DNA of 58,422 bases from assembly GCA_030524705.1 (NCBI GenBank), contig JAUNGD010000018.1, positions 1 to 58,422 on the forward strand, in the 5' to 3' direction. The position numbers and the translations under genes were made by a program. The stretch's first letter is position 1. Each line of letters opens with the position of its first letter. This document shows, in pieces, positions 17,951 through 26,960 of this stretch. The notes below the pieces were generated by a model. That model searched no databases. It was not told where the DNA came from and was given only the letters and a program-made list of their open reading frames with translations. The stretch comes from Lachnospiraceae bacterium (GTDB lineage: Bacteria > Bacillota > Clostridia > Lachnospirales > Lachnospiraceae).

Positions 17951-20863
17951 ATGACAAACATTGAAAAGAAAGCATGTGCATTTTTGATGGCCTGCTTCAT
18001 GTGTGTCTCTGTGATCGTACCGTCATTTGCTGAGACGGCATACGCGGAAGAGATCACAGTAGAGCCGGAAGAAGATGCGGCAGCTTCTCTGCTAACGTCT
18101 GATGCTCAGGGACAGGATGAAATATCCGACCTGTCGGAGCCTGTTATTTTGCCGGCTTCCGATGAAGGAACTGCAGCAGAAGGCAGTATGCCGGCCGCAG
18201 CGGATGGAATTATTATTGAGGATATCCTTGTTGAAGGCCCGGAGAATGCAGAAATTGAGAATCCATCGACAGAAGGGACGGCGGCAGAGCCTGAAGAACT
18301 CTCGACGGAGGGTGAAGAGACAGAATCCGAAGCTTCATCAACGGAGGCGTTGACAGAGGGCGTGGAGGCAGAGTCTGAAGAACTCTCAACGGAGTTGGCT
18401 CTGGAAGAAGAAGATTTTCTGACGGTAGAAGAGGTGGAGGAAACGATAGCCGCCGGCGCAGAACCTCTGGCCGGAGACTGGAGCTACCAGGTCGTCGATG
18501 AAAGTAAGAAAACAGCAAGGATCACCGGCTACGCAGGAACGGCAGCGGTGCTTGAGATTCCGTCTGTGATCACAGTGCCGTCAGGGGGAACTGCCGGCGC
18601 AGACACAGATGAGGTGAATTACACGGTAGTTCAGATCGGCCAAGAAGCCTTTGCAAATAATACGGCTCTGACAGGAGTGACGATTCCGTCTACGGTTACG
18701 GCGCTTCAGTATGGTGCTTTTGCAAAATGCAGCAGCCTCAGAAATGTATCCTTTGCAGCAGACAGCGAACTTCAGACCATCGAAGGAACGGCATTTCAGT
18801 ATGATGCAGCTCTGGAGAGCTTTACCTGCCCGGCAGGAGTGAAGCTGATCGGAGATTGTGCGTTTGCGGGCACCAAGGGCCTGGCAGAGGTGGCGCTGAA
18901 TGACGCTCTGGAGGAGATCGGTGTTATGGCCTTTACAAATTCAGGGGTGCAGAGCATCAGGATCCCGAACAAGGTAAAAGCGATCCGGCAATCTACTTTT
19001 GCAGGATGTACGGAGCTGTCTGCGGTGACGCTGGGAAGCGGTATACAGGAAATTGAGGAAAGCGCGTTTGGCAGATGCGGAAAGCTCACTGAAATTACAC
19101 TTCCTGATGGGCTGCTTTCTATCGGAAAAAGCGCATTTTATTCCTGTGGACTGCGGTCAATTGATATCCCGGACTCCGTAACTTCTATTGATGTCTATGC
19201 CTTCTGGCAGTGTACAGCTTTGGCAAATGTCAGGATCGGAAACGGACTTACGTACGTGGCCAACAGCGCCTTCAGGAATACGGGTCTGCAGAATCTTGCA
19301 ATCGGAAATAAGGTAAAGAAGATTGATAATTTTGCATTTGCGGAAAATCAATCCATAACAAGCGTAGTGATTCCGGATAATGTAACGGATCTTCAGTACA
19401 AATCCTTTGTCAACTGCTCAAATCTGGCGTCCATTACGCTTCCGGATACGATCGAGCATCTGTTCGGCGAGGACTTCCACGGAACCGCATGGTACAACAG
19501 CCAGCCGGAAGGAGAAGTATATCTTGGAAAAGCGTTTTATTATTATAAAGGCGCTATGCCGGCAAACACAACGCTGACGATAAGGGAAGGAACCAGATGT
19601 ATTGCGGGATACTCCTGTGCGGATCAGGCAAATCTGACATCGGTGATATTGCCGGAGGGGCTGATCAGTATCGGAGACGCAGCCTTCCTGAGGACCGGCT
19701 TAAAGAGCCTGTATATTCCTGCCTCTGTTGTTCAGATTGAACCGGTGGCGGTCGGTTATACATCGGGCAGTCAGAGACCGGCGGGTACCTACAGCGTTGG
19801 CGGATGCCAGGTAGATCCGGAATTCGTGATTTATGGCTATGAGGGAACTACGGCGCAGGCCTATGCGAACAGCAACGGCATCCAGTTTGTGGCTATGAAC
19901 AGAGATATCGCCGGATGCAGTATCTCGGGCGTCCTGGAATCCTATGTGTATACAGGTTCGGAGATCACACCGGAGATTTCTGTGACAAACAATGGGATAC
20001 CGGTTTCAGCAGATAATTACACGGTATCCTACAAGAATAACATAGAGGCGGGGATCGCCACAGTGACAGTTACAGGTAAAGGCATTTTGACGGGAACTGC
20101 GGCAGTGAACTTTGCGATTACGGCAGCTCCGATTACCCAGTGTACGATCGAGGGACTTTCTGATCGCTTTGATTATACGGGAAAGACGATCAAACCGGCT
20201 GTTACGGTAAAGCTTGGTTCTGTCACCGTACCTTCCACGAATTATACGGTTACCTATAAGAACAACAAAAAGGTAGGAAAGGCGACTGCAACGATCACGG
20301 GGCAGGGCGCGCTTTCCGGCAGCGTCACGATAAACTTTGTCATTCAGCCCAAGATTACCCTGAAGAAGACTTCATACAGTAAAACGACAGGTTCAGCCTC
20401 CTTTAATCTGAATGCGAAGGCCAGCGGAAAGGCTGTACTGAAATACAGCAGCAGCAACAAAAAGGTCGCTACGGTAAGCAGTAAAGGTGTTGTGACGATC
20501 AAGGGCGCCGGCAAGGCAGTGATTACGGTAAGTGCTACACTCAGTAAGATCAAGGCTACAAAGAGTATTAATCTTACGGTGAAGCCTGCGAAAATGGCGG
20601 CTCCTAAGCTGACAGCGAAGAAGAAAACCATGACGGTATCCTGGAAGAAGGCTTCCGGTATCACCGGATACCAGATTCAGTATTCCACCAGCAAGAAATT
20701 TACAGAGTCTACGACAAAGACAGTGACTGTAAAAAAGGCTTCCCAGGTGAAAAAGAGTATCAAAGGTCTGGCGGCAAAAACGTATTATGTCCGTATCCGT
20801 GCCTATGGAAGAGACAGTATGACGGGATCATGGAGCAAGACCGCAAAGGTAAAAGTAAAATAA
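17951..20863 (+). CDS. BspA-like leucine-rich-repeat surface protein
   Basis: 970 aa with GGAGGAGA before the ATG. A signal peptide (1-32) is followed by an acidic Glu/Ser/Thr-rich repeat-like linker (about 35-165). Next come LRR_5/BspA leucine-rich repeats (about 205-620; units such as FANNTALTGVTIPSTVTAL and AFAGCTELSAVTLG). Two Ig-like modules follow (about 655-725 and 728-800, each with NYTVxYKNN and a VTGxGxLxG turn). A BIG2-type domain (about 802-880) and a fibronectin type III-like domain (about 881-970) end the protein. No LPXTG, SLH or choline-binding motif is present, so attachment is unclear. BspA family proteins bind host or microbial surfaces. Confidence 0.9.
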   Translation: MTNIEKKACAFLMACFMCVSVIVPSFAETAYAEEITVEPEEDAAASLLTSDAQGQDEISDLSEPVILPASDEGTAAEGSMPAAADGIIIEDILVEGPENAEIENPSTEGTAAEPEELSTEGEETESEASSTEALTEGVEAESEELSTELALEEEDFLTVEEVEETIAAGAEPLAGDWSYQVVDESKKTARITGYAGTAAVLEIPSVITVPSGGTAGADTDEVNYTVVQIGQEAFANNTALTGVTIPSTVTALQYGAFAKCSSLRNVSFAADSELQTIEGTAFQYDAALESFTCPAGVKLIGDCAFAGTKGLAEVALNDALEEIGVMAFTNSGVQSIRIPNKVKAIRQSTFAGCTELSAVTLGSGIQEIEESAFGRCGKLTEITLPDGLLSIGKSAFYSCGLRSIDIPDSVTSIDVYAFWQCTALANVRIGNGLTYVANSAFRNTGLQNLAIGNKVKKIDNFAFAENQSITSVVIPDNVTDLQYKSFVNCSNLASITLPDTIEHLFGEDFHGTAWYNSQPEGEVYLGKAFYYYKGAMPANTTLTIREGTRCIAGYSCADQANLTSVILPEGLISIGDAAFLRTGLKSLYIPASVVQIEPVAVGYTSGSQRPAGTYSVGGCQVDPEFVIYGYEGTTAQAYANSNGIQFVAMNRDIAGCSISGVLESYVYTGSEITPEISVTNNGIPVSADNYTVSYKNNIEAGIATVTVTGKGILTGTAAVNFAITAAPITQCTIEGLSDRFDYTGKTIKPAVTVKLGSVTVPSTNYTVTYKNNKKVGKATATITGQGALSGSVTINFVIQPKITLKKTSYSKTTGSASFNLNAKASGKAVLKYSSSNKKVATVSSKGVVTIKGAGKAVITVSATLSKIKATKSINLTVKPAKMAAPKLTAKKKTMTVSWKKASGITGYQIQYSTSKKFTESTTKTVTVKKASQVKKSIKGLAAKTYYVRIRAYGRDSMTGSWSKTAKVKVK

Positions 20864-20883
20864 GAGGAGCATAAAAATTTGAC

Positions 20884-22602
20884 ATGAAGTCTGCCGAAAA
20901 AAAATCATCCAATCAAATAGAGTTCTGGTTTTTAGCCGGGAGTCTGATCCTGGCTCTGACAATGGCAGGCGGATACCTCCAGCCATCGGCGGCCCTGCTT
21001 GTCCTTTTGCTGGGGGCTGCTTTGGTGACGGCGATCTGGAGGAGCAGGATGGTTGTGCTGTCCTGTGACCTTCATGCCGTTACCTTTGCGGTATTCACTC
21101 TGATGTATCTGATTACGGCAGTGTGGGCGGTGGATCGTGGAATGGCGCTGACAGGTTTTATCCATTTCCTGCCGGTGTTCTTCTTTTACGCCCTGCTTTG
21201 CCGGAGCATAAATGCAAAAGAAAGGCTGATCGACCTGCTTCCCCTTCTCGGGAGCTTGATGACACTGTTTTCCTTTCTTATGATGCAGTTTCCGGTATTT
21301 CGCGATTATGTCAGCGTGGCAAACCGTCTTTCCGGATTTTTTCAGTATCCGAATACGTACGCATTATTTATGCTGGTCTGCCTGATTATTGCGGCGTACC
21401 GCCTGCAGCGGGAGCGGTTGGACTGGATGGACATAGTCTACTGCGGGGCAGCCGTTTTCGGTATCTATATGAGCGGAAGCAGGATTACGTTCCTGCTTTT
21501 ACTGGGAGTACTTCTGTTTTTTGCCCTGCAGAGCCGGAAAATCCGAAGGATCATACTTCCCCTGGCAGTGATATTGCTGATCGTGGTAATCGTGCTGGGC
21601 ATAGTGGGTATTACGGGAAATCTGCCCGGGCGGTTGTTTGATCTGTCCCTGCATTCCAGTACGCTGCTGGGCCGTCTTCTCTATGCACAGGACGCCTGGA
21701 AGCTGATCTGGAGCCATCTTTTCGGAAGTGGGTATTATGGGTATTATTTTCTTCAGACGGAGATCCAGACAGGAGTATATTCTGTGGTGAACGTCCATAA
21801 TGAGCTGCTTCAGATGATGCTGGATATCGGTATAATACCGGCTCTGCTGTTTTATGGAACGATGCTCGTTACAATTTGCAGGAAGCAGGTGCCGGCAAGA
21901 GACCGTTTGGCGGTGGCGGTGATCCTCCTCCACAGTCTGTTGGATTATGATTTTCAGTTTCTTTCTATCTGTTTTGTGCTGATCCTGTTTCTGGATCTGC
22001 AGAATGTGAAGGAGTATCCGATTTCCATGCTGACCAAGATTGTTTCTGCTGCAGCGTTTGCGGCGGTGGTGTTCGGCGCGGCGCGGATCGGTATGTCAGA
22101 ACTGATGATGATGAATGGCCAATATGAAAAGGCCGTACAGCTTTACGACGGAAATACGCTGGCAAAGATGTATTGTCTGACAGAGCTGGAGGATCCGGAG
22201 GAGCTGGAGGAAATGGCATCATCGATCGTGAACGTCAATCAGCACGTACCTCTGGCTTACCATGCACTGGCCCAGTCGGCATTGTCTGAAGGCAAAATAG
22301 CGGATTACCTGAAATACAAAGACCGGGCGCTGGAACTGGCGCCGTACGACGCAGATGCTTACACGGATTATCTGGATGCTTTATCCTACTGTTTTGATCT
22401 GTATGTAAGTAAAGGGGAAAAAGAAAGTGCCGGAATCTGTGTGCAGAGGGCTCAGAAGGTGCCGGAAATGCTGGAGCAGCTGAAGGAAAAAACGAGCTGG
22501 CTCGGGTGGCAGATCAATGATGCGCCTCAGGTAACGCTTCCCTGGGAATACCAGAAGCTGATCGAAACGATGCAGCAGGAATATGATATGTATAACCAAT
22601 AG
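20884..22602 (+). CDS. O-antigen ligase/polymerase-like membrane protein with TPR-like tail
   Basis: 572 aa. Ten to twelve hydrophobic segments cover residues 15-400, with the large loop and VNVHNELLQMMLDIGIIPA motif typical of the Wzy_C/O-antigen ligase superfamily. The His in VNVHNE and an Arg-rich loop (NRLSGFFQYPNTYA) are the usual functional residues. The last ~165 residues are soluble and helical, with TPR-like periodicity (MNGQYEKAVQLYDGN, YHALAQSALSEGKIADYL). The family transfers or polymerises lipid-linked glycans outside the membrane. Translation starts 21 bases after the BspA-like gene behind GAGGAG. A glycosylation or surface-polymer partner role for that protein is inference. Confidence 0.85.
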   Translation: MKSAEKKSSNQIEFWFLAGSLILALTMAGGYLQPSAALLVLLLGAALVTAIWRSRMVVLSCDLHAVTFAVFTLMYLITAVWAVDRGMALTGFIHFLPVFFFYALLCRSINAKERLIDLLPLLGSLMTLFSFLMMQFPVFRDYVSVANRLSGFFQYPNTYALFMLVCLIIAAYRLQRERLDWMDIVYCGAAVFGIYMSGSRITFLLLLGVLLFFALQSRKIRRIILPLAVILLIVVIVLGIVGITGNLPGRLFDLSLHSSTLLGRLLYAQDAWKLIWSHLFGSGYYGYYFLQTEIQTGVYSVVNVHNELLQMMLDIGIIPALLFYGTMLVTICRKQVPARDRLAVAVILLHSLLDYDFQFLSICFVLILFLDLQNVKEYPISMLTKIVSAAAFAAVVFGAARIGMSELMMMNGQYEKAVQLYDGNTLAKMYCLTELEDPEELEEMASSIVNVNQHVPLAYHALAQSALSEGKIADYLKYKDRALELAPYDADAYTDYLDALSYCFDLYVSKGEKESAGICVQRAQKVPEMLEQLKEKTSWLGWQINDAPQVTLPWEYQKLIETMQQEYDMYNQ

Positions 22603-22625
22603 AGATGCTGCGGCATCTCTTTTTT
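22601..22625 (+). terminator. intrinsic terminator overlapping the stop codon
   Basis: AGAGATGC (22601-22608) pairs with GCATCTCT (22613-22620), followed by six T. The stem uses the last two bases of the stop codon and ends the envelope operon. Confidence 0.85.
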
Positions 22626-22645
22626 CTTAAAAATTTATTTTTCTG

Positions 22646-22673
22646 TGGCAAAAGAAATCAGATATGGTATACT
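22646..22673 (+). promoter_or_regulatory. promoter of the secreted PPIase gene
   Basis: TGGCAA (22646-22651), 16-base spacer, TATACT (22668-22673). The implied transcript start near 22680 excludes the upstream in-frame ATG at 22664 and supports the ATG at 22718. Confidence 0.55.
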
Positions 22674-22717
22674 TTATGTCTATGAGGGAGAATTTAAATA
22701 CAGAGAGGATGGAAGCG

Positions 22718-23938
22718 ATGAGAAGAAAAAATTTGATGACAGCGATCATGTGTACATTCTGTCTGGCAGCAGCGTCTGTTTTGCCAATGACTGTTATGGC
22801 GGAGGAGACGGAGCTGACGACGGAGGCTCCTGCAGAGGAGGAAGGGACAGAAGATACTGATACAGAAACAGAGGAGACAGAGCTTACTTTGGAGCGGCCG
22901 GATTATACGGCGTCTGATTATGTGACTCTGGGTGAATACAAAGGACTTTGCGTAGGCCTTGATCTTCTGAAAGTGACGGAAGAAGACATTGATGAGGATA
23001 TACGTTCCAGTATGCAGCAGGCAGATATGTTGGAGACGCTGACAGAGGGTACGGTTCAGGAAGGAGATACCGCCAATATTGATTATGAAGGCAAGCTCAA
23101 TGGCGATGCTTTTGACGGAGGAACGGCGAAAGGAACGGATCTTGTGATCGGCTCAGGAATGTTTATTCCGGGATTTGAAGAAGGGCTGATCGGTGTGGCA
23201 GTCGGCGATACAGTGGATCTGACGCTGACTTTCCCGGAAAGCTATGGGAACCAGGAGCTGGCAGGGCAGGAGACCGTATTTACTGTGACGGTAAATGAGA
23301 TCAAACGGGTTCCGGAGCTGACAGATGAGAATGCCAGCGTACTTTCGGATGGAGCGTATACGGATGCAGCATCCTACAGAGAGTCCGTTCGGGCGGCTCT
23401 CGAAGAAGATAAGGAAAGCCAGAAGGACTATATTGTTAAAAATGAGCTGATGCGTCAGGTGACGGAGACCTCCAGGATCAATGATTATCCGCAGGAGATG
23501 GTGGATTTCGGCGTGGCAAGTATGGAGGCCAACTATAAGCAGGAAGCGGAAAATTACAACATGGAATATGTGGATTTTCTCTCTGTTTGTTTCGGACTGA
23601 CGGAGGATGAGTTCCGGGAGCAGGCGGCAGAATATACGAAGCAGCTGATGCAGCAGGAGATGATCCTGAAAGCGATAGCGGAAACAGAGGGAATTGAGAT
23701 CAGCGACGAGGAATATGCGGCAGGCTGCGAACGTTATCTGGCGGACGAGGAATATGAGACACCGGAGGAACTGGAGGCTGCTTATGGGGAGACGCTCATC
23801 CGCATTAGTCTTTTACAGGAAAAAACGCTGGATTTCCTGGCAGAAAACGCCGTGATCGAGGAAGAGACAGAGTCTGAAGCAGAAACGGCTGATTCTGCTG
23901 CGGAGGCACCTGCGGAAGCCGGAACAGAGGCAGAGTAA
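22718..23938 (+). CDS. secreted trigger-factor-like FKBP peptidyl-prolyl isomerase
   Basis: 406 aa. A signal peptide (1-28) and an acidic Thr/Glu linker precede an FKBP domain (about 115-200: GDTANIDYEGKLNGDAFDGG, GSGMFIPGFEEGLIG). A trigger-factor C-terminal chaperone domain (about 205-375) and an Ala/Glu tail follow. Compared with cytosolic trigger factor, the N-terminal ribosome-binding domain is replaced by the export signal. It is thus likely to fold exported proteins at the membrane-wall interface. No lipobox is present. It is monocistronic, between two terminators. Confidence 0.9.
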   Translation: MRRKNLMTAIMCTFCLAAASVLPMTVMAEETELTTEAPAEEEGTEDTDTETEETELTLERPDYTASDYVTLGEYKGLCVGLDLLKVTEEDIDEDIRSSMQQADMLETLTEGTVQEGDTANIDYEGKLNGDAFDGGTAKGTDLVIGSGMFIPGFEEGLIGVAVGDTVDLTLTFPESYGNQELAGQETVFTVTVNEIKRVPELTDENASVLSDGAYTDAASYRESVRAALEEDKESQKDYIVKNELMRQVTETSRINDYPQEMVDFGVASMEANYKQEAENYNMEYVDFLSVCFGLTEDEFREQAAEYTKQLMQQEMILKAIAETEGIEISDEEYAAGCERYLADEEYETPEELEAAYGETLIRISLLQEKTLDFLAENAVIEEETESEAETADSAAEAPAEAGTEAE

Positions 23939-23948
23939 GAAAAAGAAA

Positions 23949-24009
23949 AGCTGTTGCAGAGCCGTGCGCCTTATCTGAGGGCCGGTATGGTTTTGCGGCA
24001 GCTTTGTTT
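23949..24009 (+). terminator. terminator-like hairpin after the PPIase gene
   Basis: AGCTGTTGCA (23949-23958) pairs with TGCGGCAGCT (23994-24003, two G-U pairs) around a long GC-rich loop, followed by TTGTTTT. Confidence 0.6.
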
Positions 24010-24116
24010 TATCAGGTGATTTTGTGAAATATACGGCGGTTCCGGAAACAGGTTATCAGAGAGTAGTAATTCTGATCTGTACCTGCCTATTTGTGTGAAA
24101 GGAAAGGAGAAACCAT

Positions 24117-25010
24117 ATGAAAAAAGCGGGAATGATTTTGGAAGGCGGCGGCCAGCGCGGGATATTTACAAGCGGAGTGCTGGATTATCTGATGGGACAA
24201 AAGCTGACGGTTCCCTATGTGATCGGCGTATCAGCCGGGGCCTGCAATGCCGTGGATTACGTTTCAGGGCAGATTCTGCGGACAAAGGAATGTATGCTGG
24301 ATGCACAGCTTGACTATGAGCTGTACGGCGTACGCACAATGCTGAAGACAAAATATTTTATGAACATGGATCTGATCTTTGACCAGTTTCCGAACCATGA
24401 CTATCCCTTCGATTTCAAGGCGTATGTGAAATCTCCGACGCGCTGTCTTCTGACGGTGACAAACTGTCTGACGGGCAGGGCAGAATTCATTGAGGAATAT
24501 AAGGATCCTGAGCGGATGATGGCGGCCTGCCGCGCCTCCTCCAGCCTGCCCTTTGCATCTCCTATGGTGGAGGTCGACGGGGTGCCGATGCTGGATGGCG
24601 GGATTGCGGATTCAGTTCCGGTCAGAAAGGCGATTGCGGATGGGTTTGATTACAACATCGTGATTCTCACCAGGGGAAAAGGATATTACAAAAAAGAAAG
24701 CAGCCCCTCCACGGAAAAGCTGGCCCGGCTTTATTACCGCAAATATCCGAAGCTGGCCCGGGCGCTGATGCTGCGTAACGATGTGTACAACCGGCAGATG
24801 GATCTGATCCGGCGGCTGGAGGAGAAAGGAAGGGTATTCGTGATCCGCCCGGAGGTTCCCTGTGTCAGCAGGACAGAGCGTGATCTGGAAAAGCTGGAGG
24901 ACTTTTACTGGCATGGCTACGAGATCGGTGAAAAGGTGTATCCTGCGCTGAAGGAATGGATGGCGCAAAGAGAAGAGTGTGTCAGCAGAAAACGCCTGCT
25001 GATACGCTGA
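24117..25010 (+). CDS. patatin-like phospholipase
   Basis: 297 aa with AAAGGAGA before the ATG. It has the patatin catalytic dyad: oxyanion loop GGGQRG (10-14), nucleophile Ser39 in GVSAG and Asp160 in LDGG. No signal peptide is seen, so it is probably cytoplasmic. The C-terminal third (RRLEEKGRVFVIRPE) resembles the YjjU/RssA branch common in Firmicutes. The substrate is probably a phospholipid or lysophospholipid acyl ester. A short TCAGCAG/CTGCTGA inverted repeat overlaps its 3' end (24982-25002) without a T-run. Confidence 0.93.
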   Translation: MKKAGMILEGGGQRGIFTSGVLDYLMGQKLTVPYVIGVSAGACNAVDYVSGQILRTKECMLDAQLDYELYGVRTMLKTKYFMNMDLIFDQFPNHDYPFDFKAYVKSPTRCLLTVTNCLTGRAEFIEEYKDPERMMAACRASSSLPFASPMVEVDGVPMLDGGIADSVPVRKAIADGFDYNIVILTRGKGYYKKESSPSTEKLARLYYRKYPKLARALMLRNDVYNRQMDLIRRLEEKGRVFVIRPEVPCVSRTERDLEKLEDFYWHGYEIGEKVYPALKEWMAQREECVSRKRLLIR

Positions 25011-25106
25011 CAGGCAGAGAAAATAACAGCCAGCGTATCAAACGATGATATGAATCAGCAGACGGCAGAAAGCGCTCACCAATGTATCAGCAGGCGCCGG
25101 AAAGTA

Positions 25107-25598
25107 TTATCCGAGAAACATTGTCCTGCATAGCTGTGCGCCGGATTCTGTGCGGAAAATATTTTTTAGCGCGGCTTCCACTGCGGGAACGGAAACTCCG
25201 TCTTCATAAAGATTTACAAGAAAATCAGCTTCCAACAGGATGCGGTAATCCATTCCATCCACATTGGTATACGTGTGGTGATGGGCGATGAGATAGCAGA
25301 TACGTTCGGTGTCTGCCGCTTCAAAGCCAAGCCCCGCCAGCATTTCTCTGGCCGGGGCCGGGCCCTCCTGCTCCTGCAGCTTTCCACCGTGACTGCCGTA
25401 TTTTTCATCGGCGGGTTTGATTCCGATGTCGTGTACCAGAGCTGCGGCTTCCAGAACAAATTGTGTATGTTGGTCCAGTCCTTCTTCCATTCCGATCATC
25501 TGGGCGAAACGGTGTACCTTTATAAAATGCTGAATCTGTTTTGGCGCACCGCTGTAGTAGGTTATCATTTTCTGTGTTAATTCCTGAAGCTTGTCCAT
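25107..25598 (-). CDS. HD-domain phosphohydrolase
   Basis: 163 aa from the ATG that follows GGAGAGGG; the longer ORF start has no RBS and lies in the promoter. The metal-binding HD signature is H56-D57 in LVHDIG, with the upstream His in FIKVHRF (H29), HHH at 106-108 and D125 in LLEADF. This is the compact HDIG layout of small nucleotide or phosphate-ester hydrolases. The substrate is unknown. It is convergent with the patatin gene; 25011-25106 holds no gene and no clear terminator. Confidence 0.88.
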   Translation of the reverse strand: MDKLQELTQKMITYYSGAPKQIQHFIKVHRFAQMIGMEEGLDQHTQFVLEAAALVHDIGIKPADEKYGSHGGKLQEQEGPAPAREMLAGLGFEAADTERICYLIAHHHTYTNVDGMDYRILLEADFLVNLYEDGVSVPAVEAALKNIFRTESGAQLCRTMFLG

Positions 25599-25647
25599 GT
25601 TTCCCTCTCCATTTTGACGTTTTATTTTATGTATTGATTCTGAATCC

Positions 25648-25676
25648 ATATTATGCAATATGAACTGCGATGTCAA
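25648..25676 (-). promoter_or_regulatory. promoter of the HD hydrolase gene
   Basis: On the minus strand a perfect TTGACA (25676-25671), 17-base spacer, TAATAT (25653-25648). Confidence 0.8.
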
Positions 25677-25754
25677 CAAAATGGATGCGGAAGCAGTAAA
25701 TGAAATGATCTGCGAATAAAAACCAGGTCTATTTTGAAAAGACGGAATTCAGTC

Positions 25755-25783
25755 TTGTAACGAATCTGCGGACAGTGTATATT
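25755..25783 (+). promoter_or_regulatory. promoter of the KdpDE-like pair
   Basis: TTGTAA (25755-25760), 17-base spacer, TATATT (25778-25783), 24 bases before the kinase start. It is divergent from the HD gene promoter. Confidence 0.7.
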
Positions 25784-25807
25784 GAAATTCAGAACAGGAG
25801 GGAGAAA

Positions 25808-26923
25808 ATGACGAAGGAACGGTTGATTTATATGATTCGCACGGCTGCGGTCCTGCTGGCGGCTTTTTTGCTCTCCATTCTGTTGAATTATGCCGGAATC
25901 GCAAGAGAGAATATTTTGATGCTGTTTATTGTGGGTGTACTGGCGGTGGCCTACTGCACTCGGGGCTACTGGTACGGGATCGCTGCGTCGCTGGCCAGTA
26001 TGCTGATTTTCAATTATCTGTTTACAGAGCCGTTTCAAAATTTTGCGATCTCTGATCCGAATGATGTGGTTACAATAGCTTTTTTCTTGCTGTCGGCTTT
26101 GATTTCTACGAACCTGACGGTGCGTTTTCAGAAGCAGATGGAGGTGGCGAGGGAAAATGAACAGCTCGCCAGAGCGCTTGCCCGGGAGCAGGAGCAGATT
26201 CAGTTTGCCATGGAAAAGGAGCAGATGCGGAGCGGGCTTCTGCGCAGTATTTCCCACGATCTTCGCACGCCCCTCACAGGGATCGCCGGAGCCAGCGCTC
26301 TGATCCTGGAGAACGGGCGGCAGCTTGACCGGGAGAGTATCATCAGTCTGGCGAAGGATATCAATGATCAGTCGGATTGGCTGATCCAGCTGGTGGAAAA
26401 TATTCTGAATATGACGAAGATTGATACGGGAAATCTTGTGATCGAAAAGAGCCCGGAGGCAGTGGAGGACATTATCAGCAATGCGGTGGCCCATATAAAG
26501 GGACGCAGGGAGAACAGAGAGATTAAAACGGCGGTGTCAGACGATGTATTTATCGTGCCGATGGACGGAAGGATGATGGTACAGGTGTTGGGAAATCTTC
26601 TGGACAATGCCATCAAGCATACGAAGGAAGACGGGAAGATTACGGTGAGCGTCTGCAAAGAGGGAGGTATGGTCTGGTTCACAGTAGAGGATGACGGGAC
26701 GGGGATTGACGAGAGTGTGAAGGACTGTCTTTTTGAAGAATTCACGACCTTCCGGCCCCGCGGGCAGGACACGGGAAAGGGCATCGGACTTGGCCTCGCT
26801 ATCTGCCGCGCCATTGTGACGGCGCACGGAGGAACGATCCGGGGCGAGAACCGGGAGGAAGGCGGCGCGCGTTTTGTATTTGGCCTTCCGGGAGATATCC
26901 CGCAGAATGGCGGGCAGAGCTGA
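25808..26923 (+). CDS. sensor histidine kinase, KdpD C-terminal type
   Basis: 371 aa from the ATG preceded by CAGGAGGGAGAA. Four TM helices (about 12-105) form a DUF4118 sensor like that in KdpD. HisKA follows with His150 (SISHDLRTPL), then HATPase with N box NLLDNAIKHT, G1 EDDGTGID and G2 GKGIGLGLA. The N-terminal KdpD sensor and universal-stress domains of full KdpD (~900 aa) are missing, and no kdpFABC or trk gene is nearby. It signals to the response regulator at 26961; the stimulus is unknown, and potassium or envelope stress is only suggested by family. Confidence 0.92.
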   Translation: MTKERLIYMIRTAAVLLAAFLLSILLNYAGIARENILMLFIVGVLAVAYCTRGYWYGIAASLASMLIFNYLFTEPFQNFAISDPNDVVTIAFFLLSALISTNLTVRFQKQMEVARENEQLARALAREQEQIQFAMEKEQMRSGLLRSISHDLRTPLTGIAGASALILENGRQLDRESIISLAKDINDQSDWLIQLVENILNMTKIDTGNLVIEKSPEAVEDIISNAVAHIKGRRENREIKTAVSDDVFIVPMDGRMMVQVLGNLLDNAIKHTKEDGKITVSVCKEGGMVWFTVEDDGTGIDESVKDCLFEEFTTFRPRGQDTGKGIGLGLAICRAIVTAHGGTIRGENREEGGARFVFGLPGDIPQNGGQS

Positions 26924-26960
26924 TAAAATGTGGATAAGCTACAGAAAAGGAGAAAGCATT

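Noticed and set aside
24979-25002. TCAGCAG/CTGCTGA inverted repeat at the end of the patatin gene as terminator
   Set aside because: It lies inside the coding sequence and has no T-run.
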